Source: Rhodospirillaceae bacterium
Lineage (GTDB): Bacteria; Pseudomonadota; Alphaproteobacteria; Rhodospirillales; Rhodospirillaceae
Length of the DNA stretch: 64,000 bases
Assembly (NCBI GenBank): GCA_018666155.1
Contig: JABJAH010000011.1
Location: 62,001 to 126,000 of the forward strand
Direction: 5' to 3'
Within the stretch, counting starts at the first letter, position 1. Every line of letters starts with the position of its first letter. Below the pieces are notes generated by a model. The model was not told where the DNA came from and did not search any database. It saw only the letters and a list, made by a program, of their open reading frames with translations. Positions 1-8,416 of this stretch are shown here, one piece after another. Made by a program: the position numbers and the translations under genes.

Positions 1-687
1 AAAGACGTGAGCAATATCGCGCGCGACGCATGGCGCCACATCTGCGTCGACGTTGTCACCCACATGGACCATTTGTTCGGGTGCAACAGAAAGGTCGGCG
101 AGGACGTGGTCAAAGAGGTCACGCCATTTCGGCCTGCCCTGCTCATTGGATATGTATAGCGTTTCAGGAATCCGGTCTCGCTCGAGACCAGCCTTAACGA
201 GAAAACCTGTTAGCTCGTCGCGGGTAAAATAAGTATCGGACGTCAGCACGACCCTGACGTCCGCGCTCATCGCTACGTCCATCAAATCGACAACGCCGCG
301 ATCAAGCACCATCGACTCGGCTTCAATCGCAACTTCACGGGTTATAGCCGCTATTGCTGAGTCCGAGCCCCGCCAAATGTGTTCGGGTAATGCGGCGTAT
401 ATATCAACGAGCAAGACTTCTCGCGATCCCATCTTGGCTTCAGCTTTCGCGCGCGCGGCCTTTGCCGCGGCGACGCGCAGATGGGCAAACTGCGTGACCG
501 TTATCTGCCCCGCGAGGAGATCAGCATCCTTTAAAGAACGCCCAACCTGGTAAAAAATATCAGCGGGTTCAGGAACGCGGCGCCAGATCAGCGTATCAAA
601 TACATCAAGCGATAATACTTTGTAGCGCCCGGCGGTAAGGTCGGCGGCGAGTGCCCGAAGGCGCATGTCAGGCCCTAGAGTTGTCAT
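1..687 (-). CDS. HAD-superfamily hydrolase (COG5610-like), 3' end beyond window
   Basis: The reading frame is open from an ATG at 687 to the left edge (229 codons), so the C-terminus is missing. HAD motifs are visible in order: motif I D-V-F-D-T-L at about residues 28-33, motif II T-S-D-T at about 149-152, a conserved Lys at about 187, and motif IV V-G-D-N at about 209-212. This fits the HAD hydrolases often fused to or placed near sugar-transfer genes, acting as cytosolic phosphatases of unknown substrate. The ATG overlaps the TGA of the upstream ketopantoate-reductase-like gene (ATGA), so the two are translationally coupled as the last genes of a minus-strand operon. The substrate is not predictable from what is visible. 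Confidence 0.85.
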   Translation of the reverse strand, partial: MTTLGPDMRLRALAADLTAGRYKVLSLDVFDTLIWRRVPEPADIFYQVGRSLKDADLLAGQITVTQFAHLRVAAAKAARAKAEAKMGSREVLLVDIYAALPEHIWRGSDSAIAAITREVAIEAESMVLDRGVVDLMDVAMSADVRVVLTSDTYFTRDELTGFLVKAGLERDRIPETLYISNEQGRPKWRDLFDHVLADLSVAPEQMVHVGDNVDADVAPCVARDIAHVF

Positions 688-1670
688 GCCCGCACCGCCA
701 ATGCGGTTTGCTGCCGTACCCGAAGCAACCCATAAACAGTACGCGCCAGCGGCACAGGCACGTCGAGCAGTCCGGCAACCTCGATAACAGAGGCTAATAT
801 GCTGTCAATCTCTATCGGTTTTCCGCGCTCCATATCCTGAAGCATAGACGTTTTTGACGCTTTAAGCTTCGCCCCACCTTTTGGGCGCGCCGCAGGGTCA
901 GGTCCCGGATCAAGCCCCAGCGCCTTCGTCACGGCTCGGCCTTCATTCATCAAGCCGATCAATGTGTCAGACACCAATTCGTCATCGAGCAGCCGGTCTA
1001 TTGTCGCCATGGTCAACGCACTCACGGGATTAAAGCTGATATTGGCAAGCAGCTTACTCATAACTTGTTGATGAATACTTTCCGCAATATCGGTGTTGTA
1101 GCCCGCAGAACGGAATACCGAAGCGATGTCTTCGGTCCCGTCGCGGTTGTTATCTGGACGGCCAAGATACAATTGGTTCGAATGATCATGGCTGAGTGCC
1201 CCATCATCCCGCCAGGACACACCGCAATTGATGACGCCGCCAATGTACCGGTTTACGTCGAAATGACGGGATACGCAGCCGTCGCGGTCAACACTGTCCA
1301 GTTGCGTTCCCTGTAGCGGCCCATCGAAAGCCTCAAAGAACCACCAGGGGATACCATTCATGATCTGAACGACCGGCGTGTTTACATCGAGCAACGGACC
1401 GATAGAAGGCGCGACGTCCTTCAGTGCGGTTTCTTTGACCGTAAGAATAACCAGGTCCTGGAGCCCAAGAGCATCAGCCGTTGAAGCCACTTTTGGTGTG
1501 GCGTGAAGAATGTCGTCGCCATCGTGAAGTGTAATGCCGGCGGCGCCCATAGCTTCGACACGCGCGGGCCTCACCAAAGCGGATACATCAAAGCCAGCCT
1601 TGATCATCTTAACGGCCATCATGCCGCCAATCGCGCCAGGCCCGACGATGCATATTCGAGATATCGTCAC
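684..1670 (-). CDS. Ketopantoate reductase-like (ApbA/PanE family) oxidoreductase
   Basis: The 328-residue protein has an N-terminal NAD(P)-binding Rossmann fold with G-P-G-A-I-G-G at residues 10-16. The PanE C-terminal helical domain follows, with the conserved Lys-x-x-x-Asn region (S-K-L-L-A-N, about residue 205) and the S-M-L-Q-D-M-E-x-G segment near residue 275. Canonical PanE reduces 2-dehydropantoate to pantoate with NADPH, but the family has many paralogs acting on other 2-keto acids. Its place beside an FAD-linked alpha-hydroxyacid oxidase suggests hydroxy/keto acid metabolism rather than CoA synthesis (inference). The start is a GTG that overlaps the TGA of the upstream oxidase (GTGA), and the stop overlaps the next gene, so it sits in a tightly coupled operon. 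Confidence 0.88.
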   Translation of the reverse strand: MTISRICIVGPGAIGGMMAVKMIKAGFDVSALVRPARVEAMGAAGITLHDGDDILHATPKVASTADALGLQDLVILTVKETALKDVAPSIGPLLDVNTPVVQIMNGIPWWFFEAFDGPLQGTQLDSVDRDGCVSRHFDVNRYIGGVINCGVSWRDDGALSHDHSNQLYLGRPDNNRDGTEDIASVFRSAGYNTDIAESIHQQVMSKLLANISFNPVSALTMATIDRLLDDELVSDTLIGLMNEGRAVTKALGLDPGPDPAARPKGGAKLKASKTSMLQDMERGKPIEIDSILASVIEVAGLLDVPVPLARTVYGLLRVRQQTALAVRA

Positions 1671-3106
1671 GACTCAGGCTCGTCCACTTCAAATATTTTT
1701 CCGGGATTGAGAATGTTCGCTGGATCAAGGGCGTTTTTAATCAATGCCATCACGGCAACACCGTCACCGGCTTCGTCCACCAAGTGCGTGCGCTTGCCCA
1801 TGCCTATGCCATGCTCGCCCGTACATGTCCCTCCCATCGCCAGAGCACGCGCGACCATTCGGCCATGCAGCCGCTCCGCCTCCTCCACCTGATCTGGCGC
1901 ATCTTTGTCCATGATGAAGCAAACATGAAAATTACCGTCACCTACATGACCCAGCAGAGGTGCGGGCATCGGGCATTGAGCCAGGTCCGTTTTCGTCTCG
2001 CGGATACATTCGGCCAATCGTGAAATCGGCACACAAACGTCTGTGACCAGGCCGATGGAGTCCGCCTTTAGCGCAAGACCCGCGTAGTAAGCGTTGTGCC
2101 GAGCCTGCCAAAGCTCGGACCGATCCTCCGCTTTGTCCGACCACGAGAAAGAGGCGCTACCATGTTCGGTTGCCAGGGCCTCCACCGTTTCTGCCTGCTC
2201 TTTGACACTTGCTGGTGAACCATGAAACTCAAGAAACAACGTTGGGGCGACAGGCAGGGTTAGAGCAGAGTAGCGATTGACCGCGTCGATACTGACGTCA
2301 TCCATCAATTCTATGCGCGCAATCGGCACACCCACTTGTATGACTTCAATCACCGTTTCGACGGCTGCATCAATTGACGGAAAAGCAACCACCGCCGCGG
2401 CAGTAGCCTCAGGAATGCCGTGCAGCCGCAACGTTATATCGGTGACGATGCCCAGCGTTCCTTCTGAGCCGACGAAGAGCCGAGTCAGGTCATACCCAGC
2501 CGCTGACTTTCGCGCCCGGCCGCCGGTCTTGATGATCGAGCCGTCGGCCATGACTACGGTCAAGCCAAGGACATTTTCTCGCATTGTGCCGTAGCGCACG
2601 GCATTGGTGCCGGACGCGCGGGTCGCGACCATACCTCCAATGGTACATTCAGCGCCCGGATCGATTGGGAAAAACAAACCGGTATCACGAAGTTGAGCGT
2701 TAAGGTCAGCACGCATAACGCCGGGCTGAATGACACAATCCATATCCTCGGCATTGACCGCGACAATGGCGTTCATCTGAGAAAGATCGATGCAGACACC
2801 GCCGTGCAGGGCCTGCACCTGACCTTCTAGTGAGGTTCCGGCACCGAAGGGTATGATCGGCGTACCGCTCGCGGCGCATAGGCTAACAATGGACGAGACT
2901 TCTTCTGTCGTGTGCGGAAACACAACGACATCGGGTGCCGCAGACGGATGCCAGGACTCACCTCGGCCATGGCGATCCCGCACATCATGATTGATGGTAC
3001 AGCGTTCGCCGTATTGTGCTTGCAGTGTCGTGACTAGGTCTTCGATGCGGGCAGCTCCGTCCATTCCCATATGACAACAGGCGCAGCGCCTAAGGGCGCG
3101 GGGCAC
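1667..3106 (-). CDS. FAD-linked oxidase, D-lactate dehydrogenase / GlcD type
   Basis: The 479-residue protein has a PCMH-type FAD-binding domain (about residues 45-220, with P-F-G-A-G-T-S-L-E-G and the D-P-G-A-E-C-T-I-G-G-M stretch) and the C-terminal FAD-oxidase domain. The latter ends in the signature G-E-H-G-I-G-M-G-K. Relatives oxidise D-2-hydroxyacids (D-lactate, glycolate, D-2-hydroxyglutarate) and pass electrons to the quinone pool or cytochrome. The start is the GTG at 3106, since AAGGAG lies at the right distance upstream; ATG codons at 3070 and 3064 lack a ribosome-binding site. It overlaps the upstream CpcT-like gene by 17 bases and the downstream gene by 4. No GlcE/GlcF partners are present, so single-subunit D-lactate-type activity is more likely than glycolate oxidase. 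Confidence 0.9.
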   Translation of the reverse strand: MPRALRRCACCHMGMDGAARIEDLVTTLQAQYGERCTINHDVRDRHGRGESWHPSAAPDVVVFPHTTEEVSSIVSLCAASGTPIIPFGAGTSLEGQVQALHGGVCIDLSQMNAIVAVNAEDMDCVIQPGVMRADLNAQLRDTGLFFPIDPGAECTIGGMVATRASGTNAVRYGTMRENVLGLTVVMADGSIIKTGGRARKSAAGYDLTRLFVGSEGTLGIVTDITLRLHGIPEATAAAVVAFPSIDAAVETVIEVIQVGVPIARIELMDDVSIDAVNRYSALTLPVAPTLFLEFHGSPASVKEQAETVEALATEHGSASFSWSDKAEDRSELWQARHNAYYAGLALKADSIGLVTDVCVPISRLAECIRETKTDLAQCPMPAPLLGHVGDGNFHVCFIMDKDAPDQVEEAERLHGRMVARALAMGGTCTGEHGIGMGKRTHLVDEAGDGVAVMALIKNALDPANILNPGKIFEVDEPES

Positions 3107-4082
3107 CCTGCTCCTTGAGACGGCATAGCGTATAGAACCAACCCAGATTCAAACCGAAGCGATCCGCGCCATCCACCGCATAGCCGTAGCCGATTGGCAC
3201 GTGATTACCTTTTTCATGAATCCGAAAGAGAGGAAATTTACGCTCTGATGGAGAGGCAAACTCGCGGGTGTGCAACTGGAACTCCAAGGCGCGGCCATCC
3301 GGCCACGCGATATCTGCGGCGCCGCCTTGATCATGCACTTCAATCTCCGTGAGGAACTCCGTCTTGGTCATGTCACCGTCGAGATTGTAATTCACGGTGC
3401 AAATGAAACGTCGAGCTTTGGTCATCTGAATCCAAGAGTAATTCGCGCCCTCTGTTTGATCCCAGGTGACGTCTCCAGTCTCGCGGCTAATCAGCCGGTC
3501 CCGGGTCCAATTGTAATCAGCCCCAAGAACAACTTGATATTCGAACCACTCATCCTTGCCACAGGACTCGCGCTTCATGCTGCCGTTGAACTGCCCACCT
3601 TCAAAACGCATATACACATCACACGGGTCCGAAAATGCTCGCAAGTCCGATGCTTTAATTTTGGCGCGGCGGTCGGGATCAAGCCTCGCGCCGATCCAAT
3701 CTTCGTGGCCGTACTTGAAGGCATACAGCTTCACCTTGACCGCCTGCTCAGCTTCGTCGACAGACAGGCTGTAGACCCGGACGCGAGAAATATTCGAAGG
3801 GTCCGCGTTTAGATACTCCTCGACATAAAGCACGTTCTCGCCAAGGTCGGGCAGATCAAGCCTTACATAGTGCGAGTGAATGCGGAATATCGGCTCATAT
3901 TGATGAACGGAAATGCCACCACCGGAACGACGTGTGATCTGTTCATGATTGTCGTATTCACCGGGCCACCACTCCATCGCTAAACGCAAATGGCCCTCCA
4001 ACTCACCTTTACTAAACGTCTGAGCGGAAACAGGCGCGGCTAAAAACGCCACACTAATAATTGCACTTAATAAAAGTCGCAT
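3090..4082 (-). CDS. Secreted CpcT/CpeT-like protein (DUF1001 family)
   Basis: The chosen start, ATG 4082, is preceded by AGGAGG at good spacing and opens a clean signal peptide (M-R-L-L-L-S-A-I-I-S-V-A-F-L-A-A, cut after V-S-A-Q). The body resembles the CpcT/CpeT chromophore lyase family: W-W-P-G-E-Y-D-N-H-E-Q near the mature N-terminus, then F-R-I-H-S-H-Y-V-R and V-L-Y-V-E-E-Y, and later D-P-C-D-V-Y-M-R-F-E-G-G-Q-F-N-G with a paired Cys. In cyanobacteria these attach phycobilins to phycobiliproteins. No phycobiliprotein is visible here and this protein is exported, so it probably binds another hydrophobic ligand (inference). It lies between a VOC gene and the FAD oxidase in one operon. Confidence 0.7.
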   Translation of the reverse strand: MRLLLSAIISVAFLAAPVSAQTFSKGELEGHLRLAMEWWPGEYDNHEQITRRSGGGISVHQYEPIFRIHSHYVRLDLPDLGENVLYVEEYLNADPSNISRVRVYSLSVDEAEQAVKVKLYAFKYGHEDWIGARLDPDRRAKIKASDLRAFSDPCDVYMRFEGGQFNGSMKRESCGKDEWFEYQVVLGADYNWTRDRLISRETGDVTWDQTEGANYSWIQMTKARRFICTVNYNLDGDMTKTEFLTEIEVHDQGGAADIAWPDGRALEFQLHTREFASPSERKFPLFRIHEKGNHVPIGYGYAVDGADRFGLNLGWFYTLCRLKEQGAPRP

Positions 4083-4110
4083 TGGCTTACCCTCCTGGGC
4101 ACCCTCGTTG

Positions 4111-4602
4111 TCAGGACGCCTTAGGCTCATACCCCATGATACTGACCAACACGCCATCGGGATCGTAGAAAATCATTTCCGTGTAAGTGCCCGCCTTCAT
4201 GTACTCACTGTCCTCTTCCTTCACGTACTTGGTCGGTGGAGTCAGGAACGGATACCCTTTAGATTCAAGCTCGGCCGCTATGGCTTCGGGTTGATCCGTA
4301 TTCAGAACCACAGCCACCTGCCCCCGGTGGATAACGCCGGGTGGTGGCGGAGATGTCTCGGGCACATCGTCGGCCGTAATTTCATAGAGGCCAATCAGGC
4401 CATCCTCGCTGTTGTGAGCACGCAAATGACAGATGTGCATACTGCAATCGGTCAAGCCGATCATCTTCGCCATCGCCGGACCGGCGACCGTCTTATCCTC
4501 GGCCACGGAAAACCCTAGGATATCCCGATACAAACTGAGAGATTTTTCGATGTCTCTACAGAAGATCGTGGTTCGTTTTACCGGGCTTGTACGCTCAGAC
4601 AT
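4111..4602 (-). CDS. VOC (glyoxalase/bleomycin-resistance) family protein
   Basis: This short cytosolic protein has two beta-alpha-beta-beta-beta modules. The first begins K-R-T-T-I-F-C-R-D-I-E-K-S-L-S-L-Y-R-D-I-L-G-F; the second contains G-Q-V-A-V-V-L-N-T-D and ends E-M-I-F-Y-D-P-D-G-V-L-V-S-I-M-G, the usual metal-binding Glu strand. The ATG at 4602 is preferred over the frame opening at 4635 because GGGGAG lies about 7 bases upstream. VOC proteins are metal-dependent lyases, isomerases or dioxygenases, and the substrate cannot be assigned. It is the first gene of the minus-strand operon reaching the left edge, divergent from the MAPEG gene with a 90-base promoter gap. Confidence 0.85.
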   Translation of the reverse strand: MSERTSPVKRTTIFCRDIEKSLSLYRDILGFSVAEDKTVAGPAMAKMIGLTDCSMHICHLRAHNSEDGLIGLYEITADDVPETSPPPPGVIHRGQVAVVLNTDQPEAIAAELESKGYPFLTPPTKYVKEEDSEYMKAGTYTEMIFYDPDGVLVSIMGYEPKAS

Positions 4603-4692
4603 ATTTTTTCTCCCCATTGCCGGTTTCCCGGTCACCTCTCATAATGGCCCCATAATGACAGAGCGGCAGATAAATTACACAGGAGCTTTCCA

Positions 4693-5091
4693 ATGATTCT
4701 CGAACAATTTCCCCTGACAGCGTTGGCCACAATCACGACATTGCTCGTCTATTTCTTTTGCATAGCCCAGGTGGGTAGGGCGCGCGTCAAACATGGCATT
4801 AAGCCACCTTCAGTAGACGGGCCAGAAGACTTTCAGCGCGTTAATCGAGTGCACCAAAATATGCTCGAACAGCTGGTCTTTCACCTGCCAGCGCTGTGGC
4901 TGTTTGCTGCCGCATGGGGAGACCTTTGGGCCGGAATATTAGGAGCCGTCTTTGCCATCGGCCGCATTCTCTATGCGAGAGGATATTACGAAGCAGCGGA
5001 GAAACGCGGGCGCGGCTTCGGTATATCGACGTTGGCCTCAGTCATCCTATTGCTCGGTGCCCTTATCGGTGTCGTCATGACGATGATCTAG
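4693..5091 (+). CDS. MAPEG family membrane protein
   Basis: The 132-residue protein has four hydrophobic segments and the MAPEG signature F-Q-R-V-N-R-V-H-Q-N-M-L-E-Q at about residues 46-59, followed by F-H-L-P-A-L-W. MAPEG proteins are trimeric inner-membrane enzymes that often use glutathione as transferase or peroxidase. A bacterial substrate cannot be deduced, but gshA is present in this genome (29.3 kb). AGGAG precedes the ATG. The next gene, an exported DUF1838 protein, starts 21 bases downstream on the same strand, so the two probably form one transcript. Confidence 0.88.
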   Translation: MILEQFPLTALATITTLLVYFFCIAQVGRARVKHGIKPPSVDGPEDFQRVNRVHQNMLEQLVFHLPALWLFAAAWGDLWAGILGAVFAIGRILYARGYYEAAEKRGRGFGISTLASVILLLGALIGVVMTMI

Positions 5092-5112
5092 AACCCACGG
5101 GAGCACCAAACA

Positions 5113-5958
5113 ATGATCACGGGCCCGCTCACCACCCTCACCCGCCGCGCTGCACTAGCGGGAGCCACTGCGGCGTTGGGTGTCTCCGCGGCTTCGCATA
5201 GCGTGCGAGCACAAAACGGCTTCGATAAGAACAAGCTTTATGTACAGCTGCGCGGCAACTTAGACGGCACGGACGGCCTGTGGTCCTACTCCGGTGCCTA
5301 TTGGGGCAAGCCACAAGGAGAAATTGCCCGGCAGCTGTTCCGCGTTGATGGCTTCAGTTTCAATACGATGACATTGCGTGAGGACGGCGGCGTCGATCAG
5401 AAGATGATCGAATGCGGATTCTGGCAACACCCAGACACAGACGAGCTGGCGGACACGTGGACCAATCCGATGAACGGGCTGGTGTGTGAACCTAAGCACT
5501 TTAAGTCATCGCAGACTCTGTCCTTTGATGCAGAAGGGAATTGGGAAGCCACAGATCGGCAGCGGGCGGCGATGCGCTATTTCGAGGGCGTAATCGTCGA
5601 GCCGATTGTTAACGGACCGGTTATTTGGTCCCAAGAACGATTAATCACAAAAGCCATTCGGCCCGAGCCCGAGCCTGGAACTGATCCCCTAACCTTTAGT
5701 GGGCCGGTTCGTACTGGTACGTCTTTGGCCACCTACACCGCCAACATTGATGACCTTGATGAGGGTTTCGTGCCGACCACCATGCACTACCAATCTATGG
5801 GGGGCTGGTACCCTTGGATGCGAATGGGACAGCGGGCCGGAGTCTGCAGCTTCGAATTGGTTGGACGCAAGCTTCCCAGCACCGACGAGATTCCAGAGCG
5901 CGTCGTCGCGTTTTTGAATGATCGCAGGCCAGGTTTTATCACTGACCCGTGGGCATAG
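5113..5958 (+). CDS. Tat-exported DUF1838 family protein (copy 1)
   Basis: The 281-residue protein carries an N-terminal twin-arginine signal (L-T-R-R-A-A-L-A-G) and an Ala-rich hydrophobic stretch ending V-R-A. The DUF1838 core begins with L-R-G-N-L-D-G-T-D-G-L-W-S-Y-S-G. Family landmarks shared with the three other copies in this window are the T-N-P-M-N-G turn (about residues 119-124) and G-G-W-Y-P-W-M-R-M-G-Q (about 230-240). Export through Tat suggests a folded, possibly cofactor-containing periplasmic protein. No catalytic activity is known to me for DUF1838. This is the shortest and most divergent of the set. GGGAG precedes the ATG. Confidence 0.87.
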   Translation: MITGPLTTLTRRAALAGATAALGVSAASHSVRAQNGFDKNKLYVQLRGNLDGTDGLWSYSGAYWGKPQGEIARQLFRVDGFSFNTMTLREDGGVDQKMIECGFWQHPDTDELADTWTNPMNGLVCEPKHFKSSQTLSFDAEGNWEATDRQRAAMRYFEGVIVEPIVNGPVIWSQERLITKAIRPEPEPGTDPLTFSGPVRTGTSLATYTANIDDLDEGFVPTTMHYQSMGGWYPWMRMGQRAGVCSFELVGRKLPSTDEIPERVVAFLNDRRPGFITDPWA

Positions 5959-5966
5959 AACGAGCT

Positions 5967-6335
5967 TTAGGACTCGTCCTCGTTAATTGGGAAGCTATAC
6001 GCCCGCCAAATTTTACCGTCTTGCATATGGTAAACGCCGAGGGTCGTCGTGGTTTTTTCACCGGCCGGTGTGTCAAAGGTGTCTTTTTCAACGGCGACGA
6101 CGTGATCGCCGACAACCATGATGCGATCAAGTTTTGAACCCTTTAGCGGAACGGCATCAAACATTTTCTGGATAATGGACATGGTTTCGTCACGACTTGT
6201 CGTGCGCTTCACCGCCTCGCCATTCTCCATGCGATAGGACGCATAGTCTTCAGCCAGGTTGCTACCCAAGGCCTCGACATCCTTGCGCGTAAAAGCATCG
6301 GTATTCTCTGTCATCATTCTGATGTAATCGGGCAT
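5967..6335 (-). CDS. SnoaL-like / NTF2-fold polyketide cyclase-type protein
   Basis: This small protein (about 122 residues from ATG 6335) begins P-D-Y-I-R-M-M-T-E-N-T-D-A-F-T-R-K-D-V-E and continues as a cone-shaped alpha/beta NTF2-like fold: G-S-N-L-A-E-D-Y, then T-L-G-V-Y-H-M-Q-D-G-K-I-W-R-A-Y-S. ATG 6335 is chosen because GGAGAA lies 6 bases upstream; a longer reading to 6350 or 6446 has no such site. SnoaL-like proteins include isomerases, cyclases and epoxide hydrolases acting on small hydrophobic molecules. It converges on the DUF1838 gene and diverges from the GPH symporter gene. Confidence 0.8.
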   Translation of the reverse strand: MPDYIRMMTENTDAFTRKDVEALGSNLAEDYASYRMENGEAVKRTTSRDETMSIIQKMFDAVPLKGSKLDRIMVVGDHVVAVEKDTFDTPAGEKTTTTLGVYHMQDGKIWRAYSFPINEDES

Positions 6336-6444
6336 GTCGTTCTTCTCCATGGTGTGTTGTTCGTCTGCCGGTGAGGCTAGCCCGTTTCCTCTAGCGCCAC
6401 ACCATCGACCCTCTATTGTGACCGCCACTTGGGGGATTGACCAC

Positions 6445-7815
6445 ATGACCGAGACCGCCTCTGCGGACCGACTAACCTTTAGACAAAAGCTTGGATGGGC
6501 CGTGGGTGCTCATGGCACGTCGACCATGATCGGCGTTCTGGTTACCTATTTGCTCATATACATGACCGATGTCTTGGGTATAGCTGCGGGCGTGGCCGGC
6601 GCCATCATATTCAGCGCGCGCATGTACGATCTCGTGACCGACCCCCTGATGGGCTACATCAGCGATCGCACAAAGACGCGATGGGGGCGCCGCAGGCCCT
6701 ACCTACTGCTCGGTAGCTTTGTTTGCTTCATCGCTTTTGTCGCGCTCTTCAATGTTCCCGACATCGATAGCGACACAGGCATGGCATTCTACGCCGCCCT
6801 CCTCCTCGTTTTGTTCACCACCGCATATACGATTTTCAATGTCCCCTACCTGGCTATGCCGGCAGAGATGACCGACAGCTATAACGAGCGCACAAGCATG
6901 ATGGGCTACCGTGTCGTTTTCTTCACAACAGCAAATCTGGGCTTGTTTCTAGGCGGCGCGCTGCTGCTCAAAACCTATGGGCCAGAGCAAGGCTACGCCA
7001 TGATGGGTTGGATTCTGGGCGGCTTCCTTCTTGTCAGCATGCTCGTCGCGTTTTACGCAACAGGTTCGGCACCGCGCCACGACCGATCAGAAGTAAGCCA
7101 CCTGTCTGTTTGGCAACAGATTGCGCTCGTTGCGGACAATAAGCCGTTCATGATTTTTCTCAGCGTAAAGCTCTGCCAACTGATCGCCCAAGCAAGCAGC
7201 CAAGCCGCTTTGATTTTCTTCGGGATCTATGTGTTGCAACGCAGTGAAGAGCTGCTGTTGTCCTTCGGCACCTATTTCACTGTCTCCACCTTCGTTGCAA
7301 TTCCACTTTGGACCTGGGCAGGAAAGCGCTTTGGCAAAAAACCAGTCTATATGACGGCCGCAATTTTATACGCAATCGTCATGAGTTCGTGGATGCTGTC
7401 GGACTCCTCGGAAGCACAGTGGATCGTCAATGCCCGCATTTTCGGGATCGGCGTCGCGGTCACTGGCATCCTGGTCATGGGATTCTCAATCTTGCCAGAT
7501 ACCATGGAGTACGACCGGCGGCGCACGGGCCTTAACCGCGAAGGCATATATGCCGGGCTCTACAGCACAATGGAAAAAGCAGCGTCAGGCTTTGGCCCCT
7601 TGCTGTTTGGCACCTACCTCGGATCTATGGGGTATGTCTCAACACGAGGCGGAGAGCATGCGGCCCAGCCGGATGCGGCCGTGGCGGGTATATACATGGG
7701 ACTCGCGGTCTTTCCCGCAGCCGCCGCCGCGCTGAGTGCCGTGCTTTTGATATTCTATAAGCTAGACGAAAAAACACTGAAGGCGGCGGGACCGGAGTCC
7801 ACACCTACTGCGTAA
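6445..7815 (+). CDS. MFS transporter, GPH (glycoside-pentoside-hexuronide):cation symporter type
   Basis: From ATG 6445 (GGGGGA upstream) the protein has about 456 residues and twelve likely membrane helices. The GPH signature is clear: Y-D-L-V-T-D-P-L-M-G-Y-I-S-D-R-T-K-T-R-W-G followed by R-R-R-P-Y, with the cation-site Asp in helix II. A central loop and the second half (G-K-R-F-G-K-K-P) follow. MelB-like members move sugars or sugar acids with Na+ or H+ into the cytoplasm. In other alphaproteobacteria similar proteins sit in catabolic clusters for non-sugar substrates, so the substrate is open. It is divergent from the SnoaL-like gene and overlaps the convergent downstream gene by 11 bases. 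Confidence 0.9.
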   Translation: MTETASADRLTFRQKLGWAVGAHGTSTMIGVLVTYLLIYMTDVLGIAAGVAGAIIFSARMYDLVTDPLMGYISDRTKTRWGRRRPYLLLGSFVCFIAFVALFNVPDIDSDTGMAFYAALLLVLFTTAYTIFNVPYLAMPAEMTDSYNERTSMMGYRVVFFTTANLGLFLGGALLLKTYGPEQGYAMMGWILGGFLLVSMLVAFYATGSAPRHDRSEVSHLSVWQQIALVADNKPFMIFLSVKLCQLIAQASSQAALIFFGIYVLQRSEELLLSFGTYFTVSTFVAIPLWTWAGKRFGKKPVYMTAAILYAIVMSSWMLSDSSEAQWIVNARIFGIGVAVTGILVMGFSILPDTMEYDRRRTGLNREGIYAGLYSTMEKAASGFGPLLFGTYLGSMGYVSTRGGEHAAQPDAAVAGIYMGLAVFPAAAAALSAVLLIFYKLDEKTLKAAGPESTPTA

Positions 7816-8332
7816 CGAGCTCCGTTACGCGAGCAACATTGGCATCATCCACGACACCTGCGATACGCCCGAGGATCACGCCTGCCTGGTCGGTGATCAT
7901 CACCAAGGGCTGCAGCTTGTCATCGTCACTGATATTTAGCGCGGGAAAAACTTCGTCTTCATCGATATAGAGAATCACAACGCGGTCACGCATGCCTTCA
8001 TCTTTGTAGATGCCGCGAAACCCTCCGTTTATAAAGCCTCTTATGATGCCGTTGGGTTTCGGTATCAGCGGAGCGTTATAGACCTGCACGTTGTCTGACG
8101 ATTCACGCACCGAGGCCAGCGCTGCATCCCAGGCATCAACGGACTCCTGCATGTCGCGCCCAAAGGACAGCAGCAAGATATTTCGCGCCGCCGTAAAGCC
8201 CTTAGGGACAGTGATTCGGTCTTTATTGAGAGTCCGCGCTTTGATCGTCGGAAAGGTCGAATCCTGCGCCGCAACCGGCGGTAGGAAGAAGCCAACGGCA
8301 AGCACCAGAGCCGTGAAGATAGAAATGCGCAT
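7805..8332 (-). CDS. Exported thioredoxin-fold-like (ATP10-like) protein without CxxC
   Basis: From ATG 8332 the protein has a signal peptide (M-R-I-S-I-F-T-A-L-V-L-A-V-G-F-F, cut after V-A-A-Q) and a domain of about 150 residues. The pattern resembles the ATP10/thioredoxin-like fold: F-P-T-I-K-A-R-T-L, then I-L-L-L-S-F-G-R-D-M-Q-E-S-V-D-A-W, R-D-R-V-V-I-L-Y-I-D and V-M-I-T-D-Q-A-G-V-I-L-G-R. No cysteine pair is present, so redox chemistry is unlikely. A periplasmic chaperone or structural role is a guess. It lies downstream of a multi-pass membrane protein on the same strand, separated by a GC-rich hairpin. Confidence 0.6.
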   Translation of the reverse strand: MRISIFTALVLAVGFFLPPVAAQDSTFPTIKARTLNKDRITVPKGFTAARNILLLSFGRDMQESVDAWDAALASVRESSDNVQVYNAPLIPKPNGIIRGFINGGFRGIYKDEGMRDRVVILYIDEDEVFPALNISDDDKLQPLVMITDQAGVILGRIAGVVDDANVARVTELVTQ

Positions 8333-8358
8333 CGCTAATCTCTTCTCTACAAAAGCCA

Positions 8359-8380
8359 CAGGCGCCGTCTTAGGCGCCTG
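8359..8380 (-). terminator. GC-rich hairpin, possible terminator or attenuator
   Basis: An 8-bp perfect stem (CAGGCGCC / GGCGCCTG) with a 6-base loop lies between the stop of the membrane protein gene (8417) and the start of the ATP10-like gene (8332). Read on the minus strand it is followed by TGGCTTTTG, a weak U-tract. It may partly terminate transcription or stabilise the upstream message. Confidence 0.45.
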
Positions 8381-8416
8381 GGACAAAAATGCAAGTGAGA
8401 AGGCGCTTAACCCTAC

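Noticed and set aside
3270-3812. 180-codon frame opposite the CpcT-like gene
   Set aside because: No domain, and the minus-strand gene has a signal peptide and ribosome-binding site.
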